From the NCBI GenBank assembly GCA_013178045.1, contig JABLXP010000008.1, positions 1 through 64,000 on the forward strand: a stretch of DNA of 64,000 bases, written 5' to 3'. This document shows, in pieces, positions 60,907 through 64,000 of the stretch. The notes under the pieces were generated by a model that worked only from the letters and a program-made list of their open reading frames with translations, ran no database searches and was not told the DNA's origin. Origin of the DNA: Bacillota bacterium (GTDB lineage Bacteria > Bacillota > Ch66). The position numbers and the translations under genes are program-made. How positions within the stretch are numbered: the first letter of the stretch is position 1; each line of letters begins with the position of its first letter.

Positions 60907-60979
60907 ACTTTATTGTCGCGAACCAAAGACAGTTTATCACCGTGCCGGAACTTGCCGATCTTTTCCAGCAGGAGATTGA

Positions 60980-61005
60980 CTGAGGACGCGGAATATGATC
61001 CTCAG
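60980..61005 (+). other. Hairpin in the gap before the M20 gene
   Basis: CTGAGGA at 60980-60986 pairs with TCCTCAG at 60999-61005, without a T-run. The preceding bases read as a short frame ending VPELADLFQQEID then stop, with no start or ribosome-binding site. I cannot assign it. No promoter was seen in the gap. Confidence 0.3.
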
Positions 61006-61033
61006 GACTGGATAGTCAAAGAAGGTGATTAGC

Positions 61034-62236
61034 ATGTTTCGGCACTATAAAGACAGATTACTGCACGAGATTGAGCTGCATCGGGCTGAATTCATCGAAA
61101 TAAGCCAGGCTATCCATGCCCACCCCGAATTGGGGCACCGAGAGTTTTTTGCTTGTAACCTACTGTGTCAGTGCTTAGTTAGATATGGCTTTAAGATCCG
61201 CCGGAACCTGGCGGGGCTACCAACGGCTTTTGCGGCCGAGCTAACTGGCCGGGGGCCGGGGCCAACGATTGCCCTGCTGGCGGAATATGATGCCCTTCCC
61301 GACCTGGGTCATGGTTGTGGACACAACCTGATTGCTACGGCGAGTGTTGGAGCGGCCGCGGCGCTGAGCAAAGTGATGCCGGAGCTTAACGGAAAGCTGG
61401 TCGTCCTGGGGACCCCGGCAGAGGAGACCAACGGGGGGAAAGTTACGCTGGTCCAGGCCGGCGAGTTTGCTTCCATTGATGCGGCTTTGATGTTTCACCC
61501 GGGAGATAGCAATACCGTGGAGATCACCTCGCTGGCCATGGATGCCCTGGAATTTGTCTATCACGGGCGTGCTTCCCACGCGGCCGCCTGTCCCTATGAA
61601 GGAATTAATGCCCTTGATGGCGTAATTCATTTGTTTAATGGAGTGAATGCCCTGCGGCAATACGTCCGTGAAGAAGTGCGCATTCACGGGATCATCACCG
61701 AAGGGGGTGTGGCACCGAATATCATCCCTGAACGGGCGGCCGCCCGCTTTTATGTGCGGGCAGCTAACCGACAATACCTGAACGAAGTTGTCGAAAAAAT
61801 GAAGGAACGGGCGCAAGGGGCGGCGATCATGAGTGGTACCAAACTCACCTGCCACAACTTCGAGTTGTCCTACGATAACATGATTACCAACCAGACCTTG
61901 GCCCAGCTGTTCAAGCAAAATCTACGGGCGCTGGGGGTCAAAGACATAACCGGCCCCCGCGAGGGTAAAGGTTCGCTGGACATGGGTAATGTCAGTCATG
62001 TTGTTCCCGCGATTCATCCCTATCTGTCCATGAATGTCCCAGGACTGGTCCCACACAGCCGGGAGTTTGCGGAAGCGGCGGGAGGGCCGCCCGGCGAGCA
62101 GGTGCTGTTTTTAGCGATCCCGGCCTTGGCCTGGACGGTACTTGACCTGTTAATGCAGCCCCAAATCATTCGCAAAGCAAAGCTGGAATTGGAGCGAGTG
62201 AAACAAGAAGGAGCTGACCCCGGCCTGCCTGCTTAA
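61034..62236 (+). CDS. M20-family amidohydrolase (PM20D2/AbgB-like)
   Basis: The 400-residue metallopeptidase-fold hydrolase has metal-binding motifs GHGCGHNLI, PAEETNGGK (catalytic/ligand Glu) and MFHPGD, plus a lid/dimerisation domain containing GRASHAAACPYEGINALD. Such enzymes split N-acyl or dipeptide-like amide bonds. Specificity cannot be read from the sequence; the arginine genes downstream make an N-acyl amino-acid substrate an attractive guess. ATG 61034 follows GAAGGTGATT. A terminator ends the gene at 62273-62295, so it is not in the arg operon. Confidence 0.87.
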   Translation: MFRHYKDRLLHEIELHRAEFIEISQAIHAHPELGHREFFACNLLCQCLVRYGFKIRRNLAGLPTAFAAELTGRGPGPTIALLAEYDALPDLGHGCGHNLIATASVGAAAALSKVMPELNGKLVVLGTPAEETNGGKVTLVQAGEFASIDAALMFHPGDSNTVEITSLAMDALEFVYHGRASHAAACPYEGINALDGVIHLFNGVNALRQYVREEVRIHGIITEGGVAPNIIPERAAARFYVRAANRQYLNEVVEKMKERAQGAAIMSGTKLTCHNFELSYDNMITNQTLAQLFKQNLRALGVKDITGPREGKGSLDMGNVSHVVPAIHPYLSMNVPGLVPHSREFAEAAGGPPGEQVLFLAIPALAWTVLDLLMQPQIIRKAKLELERVKQEGADPGLPA

Positions 62237-62272
62237 ATGTCAAGGTCCAGAGATTGTATTTTTTTTAAGGTT

Positions 62273-62295
62273 AAATCCCTGTTCAGGGATTTTTT
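62273..62295 (+). terminator. Terminator after the M20 amidohydrolase gene
   Basis: AAATCCCT at 62273-62280 pairs perfectly with AGGGATTT at 62285-62292 (loop GTTC), running into six Ts in total. Confidence 0.88.
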
Positions 62296-62306
62296 CTTGG
62301 GAAGTT

Positions 62307-62344
62307 ATTGAATATTAATACAATATACTGTATAATTATAAAAG
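62307..62344 (+). promoter_or_regulatory. ARG box (ArgR/AhrC operator) over the argC promoter
   Basis: The 18-mer at 62307-62324 fits the ARG box WNTGAATWWWWATTCANW with one mismatch (ATACA for ATTCA). A second, poorer box covers about 62329-62344 with three mismatches. The first overlaps the -35 and the second the -10, so hexameric ArgR/AhrC with arginine would exclude RNA polymerase. Confidence 0.78.
62308..62336 (+). promoter_or_regulatory. Promoter of argC-argJ
   Basis: TTGAAT at 62308-62313, 17-base spacer, perfect TATAAT at 62331-62336. It begins right after the terminator of the preceding gene and is embedded in ARG boxes. Confidence 0.82.
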
Positions 62345-62379
62345 AATTTTTAAATCTTATCGGGAAGGAGTTTTTAACC

Positions 62380-63417
62380 ATGACCAGGATTGGGATCCTG
62401 GGTGATGGGTACACTGCTGAAGAGTTGGTGCGTTTGCTGTGCCGTCACCCCGACATAGAACTGGTACAGGTGACTTCCATCGAACACATTGGGCAGGAAT
62501 TCGCGCAAGTTTATCCTAATCTGGCCCGCTACACCAAAGTGCGGTGCGTGCCCCTGGACTTACCTGATTTAGTAGCGCAGTGTGACCTCATCTTTGTGGC
62601 CTTACCCCACGGACTGGCAGTACCGGTGGTGCGAGAAGTGGTTCGCCAGGGGAAAAAGGTGGTTGACCTGGGCGCGGATTTTCGCTTCCACCAGGCCGAT
62701 ACTTATGAACAATGGTACCATGTCGAACACGGTGCCCCGGAACTTTTGCGTGAAGCGGTTTACGGACTGCCCGAACTCTACGGGGCGAAAATTAAAACAG
62801 CCAGGATTGTGGCCAATCCGGGCTGTTATCCAACCAGCGCTATCCTGGGGCTGGCTCCAGCGCTCCACGCTGGCCTGATTGACCCGGAGACAATCATTAT
62901 CGACGCCAAATCCGGTGTGTCCGGAGCCGGGCGGACTCTGGCTTTAGGGAGCCATTTTTCGGAGTGCAACGAAAACGTTAAGGCCTATAATGTGGGTGTT
63001 CACCGGCATACGCCAGAGATCGAACAGGAACTCAGCGCCCTGGCGGGACGGCCGGTGTATGTTTCCTTCAGCCCTCACCTCATCCCCATGACCCGCGGGA
63101 TGCTGAGCACGATTTATGGCCGATTAATTAAGCCGGTCAGGCTGGAAGAGGTGCATGCGGTCTACCGGGATTTTTATGCGGATAAATTTTTTATTCGCGT
63201 TTTAGAACCAGGTGAGCTGCCCCAGACGAAGCGATTGACCGGCTCAAATCACTGTGACATTGGACTGGTGCTTGATCAGCGCACCGGCCGACTGGTGATC
63301 CTGTCGGCGATCGATAACCTGGTCAAGGGAGCTTCTGGGCAGGCCATCCAAAACATGAACCTGATGTTTGGTTATCCAGAAACGCAGGGACTGGAATATC
63401 CAGGATTATATCCATAG
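62380..63417 (+). CDS. argC: N-acetyl-gamma-glutamyl-phosphate reductase
   Basis: The 345-residue NADPH-dependent enzyme makes N-acetylglutamate semialdehyde in arginine synthesis. A Rossmann start (TRIGILGDGYTAEELVRLL), the active-site cysteine in VANPGCYPTSAIL, and the substrate-binding HRHTPEIEQEL are visible. The first glycine-rich turn reads GDGYTAEE where GASGYTG is common, a mild variation. ATG 62380 follows GGGAAGGAG; the in-frame ATG at 62308 overlaps the promoter. First gene of the ArgR-controlled operon. Confidence 0.95.
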   Translation: MTRIGILGDGYTAEELVRLLCRHPDIELVQVTSIEHIGQEFAQVYPNLARYTKVRCVPLDLPDLVAQCDLIFVALPHGLAVPVVREVVRQGKKVVDLGADFRFHQADTYEQWYHVEHGAPELLREAVYGLPELYGAKIKTARIVANPGCYPTSAILGLAPALHAGLIDPETIIIDAKSGVSGAGRTLALGSHFSECNENVKAYNVGVHRHTPEIEQELSALAGRPVYVSFSPHLIPMTRGMLSTIYGRLIKPVRLEEVHAVYRDFYADKFFIRVLEPGELPQTKRLTGSNHCDIGLVLDQRTGRLVILSAIDNLVKGASGQAIQNMNLMFGYPETQGLEYPGLYP

Positions 63418-63447
63418 TTTGAAGTTTTAACAGCGGGAGGATTAAAG

Positions 63448-64000
63448 ATGTTTACGCTGATTTCTGGGGGAGTAACTGCGCCAAATGGATTCAAGGCCGC
63501 CGGTGTTGAGGCGGAGATAAAAAATAAGAACAAAAAAGATCTGGCCATTATTTTTTCGGAAAAGCCAGCGGCGGCGGCCGCGGTGCATACCCTGAACAGA
63601 GTCAAGGCTGCACCGATTCTCGTCAATCAGGAGCATCTGGCTAATGGACAGGCGCAGGCGATTGTGGTCAACAGTGGCAATGCAAATGCCTGTAACGGGG
63701 AGCAGGGCGTGGCTGACGCCCGGCGCATAGCTGCTTTAGCGGCAGAACTGCTGGGGATCGCCCCACAGGATGTTTTGGTGGCCTCGACCGGGGTAATTGG
63801 TCAGCCGCTACCGATGGAGAGGATCGAAAAAGGAATTCGTGAGGCGGTGCAAAAGCTGGACAAGGCCGGCGGAACTGCGGCCGCTGAGGCCATTATGACT
63901 ACTGATACTTTCAAAAAGGAACTGGCGATCGAGATAACCATCCAAGGCAAGACCGTCAAGATTGGGGCAATGGCTAAGGGATCAGGCATGATCCATCCGC
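63448..64000 (+). CDS. argJ: Bifunctional ornithine acetyltransferase/N-acetylglutamate synthase, 5' part
   Basis: The first 184 residues of ArgJ run off the window end. ArgJ recycles the acetyl group from N-acetylornithine to glutamate and is made as a precursor that cleaves itself at a conserved Ala-Thr. The visible part has [38 protein letters not shown] and [11 protein letters not shown], and stops at AKGSGMIHP, just before the expected cleavage site. GGGAGG precedes ATG 63448. Whether it is mono- or bifunctional cannot be judged from this part. Confidence 0.95.
   Translation, partial: MFTLISGGVTAPNGFKAAGVEAEIKNKNKKDLAIIFSEKPAAAAAVHTLNRVKAAPILVNQEHLANGQAQAIVVNSGNANACNGEQGVADARRIAALAAELLGIAPQDVLVASTGVIGQPLPMERIEKGIREAVQKLDKAGGTAAAEAIMTTDTFKKELAIEITIQGKTVKIGAMAKGSGMIHP

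Noticed and set aside
60907-61033. Short frame ending VPELADLFQQEID before the M20 gene
   Set aside because: No start codon with ribosome-binding site and no recognisable family; too short to call a remnant.

Overview
The window is a stretch of chromosome from a spore-forming, low-to-mid GC Firmicute of class Clostridia. The gene order and protein sequences look most like the Peptococcaceae/Desulfotomaculum lineage; that placement is inference from gene content, not a phylogeny. Pointers to this group are CtsR-McsA-McsB-ClpC, the c-di-AMP synthase DisA, sigma-H, CwlD, zinc-type ribosomal proteins (L33, L36, S14, S4, L24), a T-box leader and consensus TTGACA/TATAAT promoters. Almost everything reads rightward. 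The only convincing leftward gene lies at 7724-8119.

Layout: (1) 1-7700: the CtsR-controlled heat-shock operon ctsR-mcsA-mcsB-clpC, then radA and disA from their own promoter. (2) 7700-12250: a leftward gene of unknown function, divergent from the PIN-TRAM gene, followed by ispD-ispF (isoprenoid pathway) and gltX. (3) 12250-16650: a cysteine-type T-box leader governing cysE-cysS, then the RNA-processing genes mrnC, rlmB and rae1. (4) 16650-19230: a promoter/multi-terminator leader that may encode a structured RNA, sigH, five tRNA genes and a sirtuin. (5) 19400-57000: the transcription/translation superlocus, in the order tuf1, rpmG-secE-nusG, rplKA, rplJL, rpoBC, L7Ae-like, rpsL-rpsG-fusA-tuf2, S10-spc-alpha operons with secY-adk-map-infA, then ecfA1-ecfA2-ecfT-truA and rplM-rpsI. 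(6) 56870-64000: a less uniform region with cwlD, a decayed CaiB/BaiF CoA-transferase pseudogene, a LigB/Memo-AMMECR1 fusion gene next to its radical SAM partner, an M20 amidohydrolase, and the ArgR-boxed argC-argJ operon, whose argJ runs off the end.

Working together, the genes make ribosomes, RNA polymerase, elongation factors and the Sec channel. Several controls are visible: CtsR operator, Cys T-box, L10-type leader, ARG box over the argC promoter, and many intrinsic terminators. The stretches least explained by known families are the sigH leader RNA (16699-17007), the leftward gene at 7724-8119, the LigB-AMMECR1/radical SAM pair with its structured leader (58298-60906), and the duplicated C-terminal module of CysRS. 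Most of the window is ordinary core genome. I found no CRISPR array, insertion sequence, prophage or defence system.
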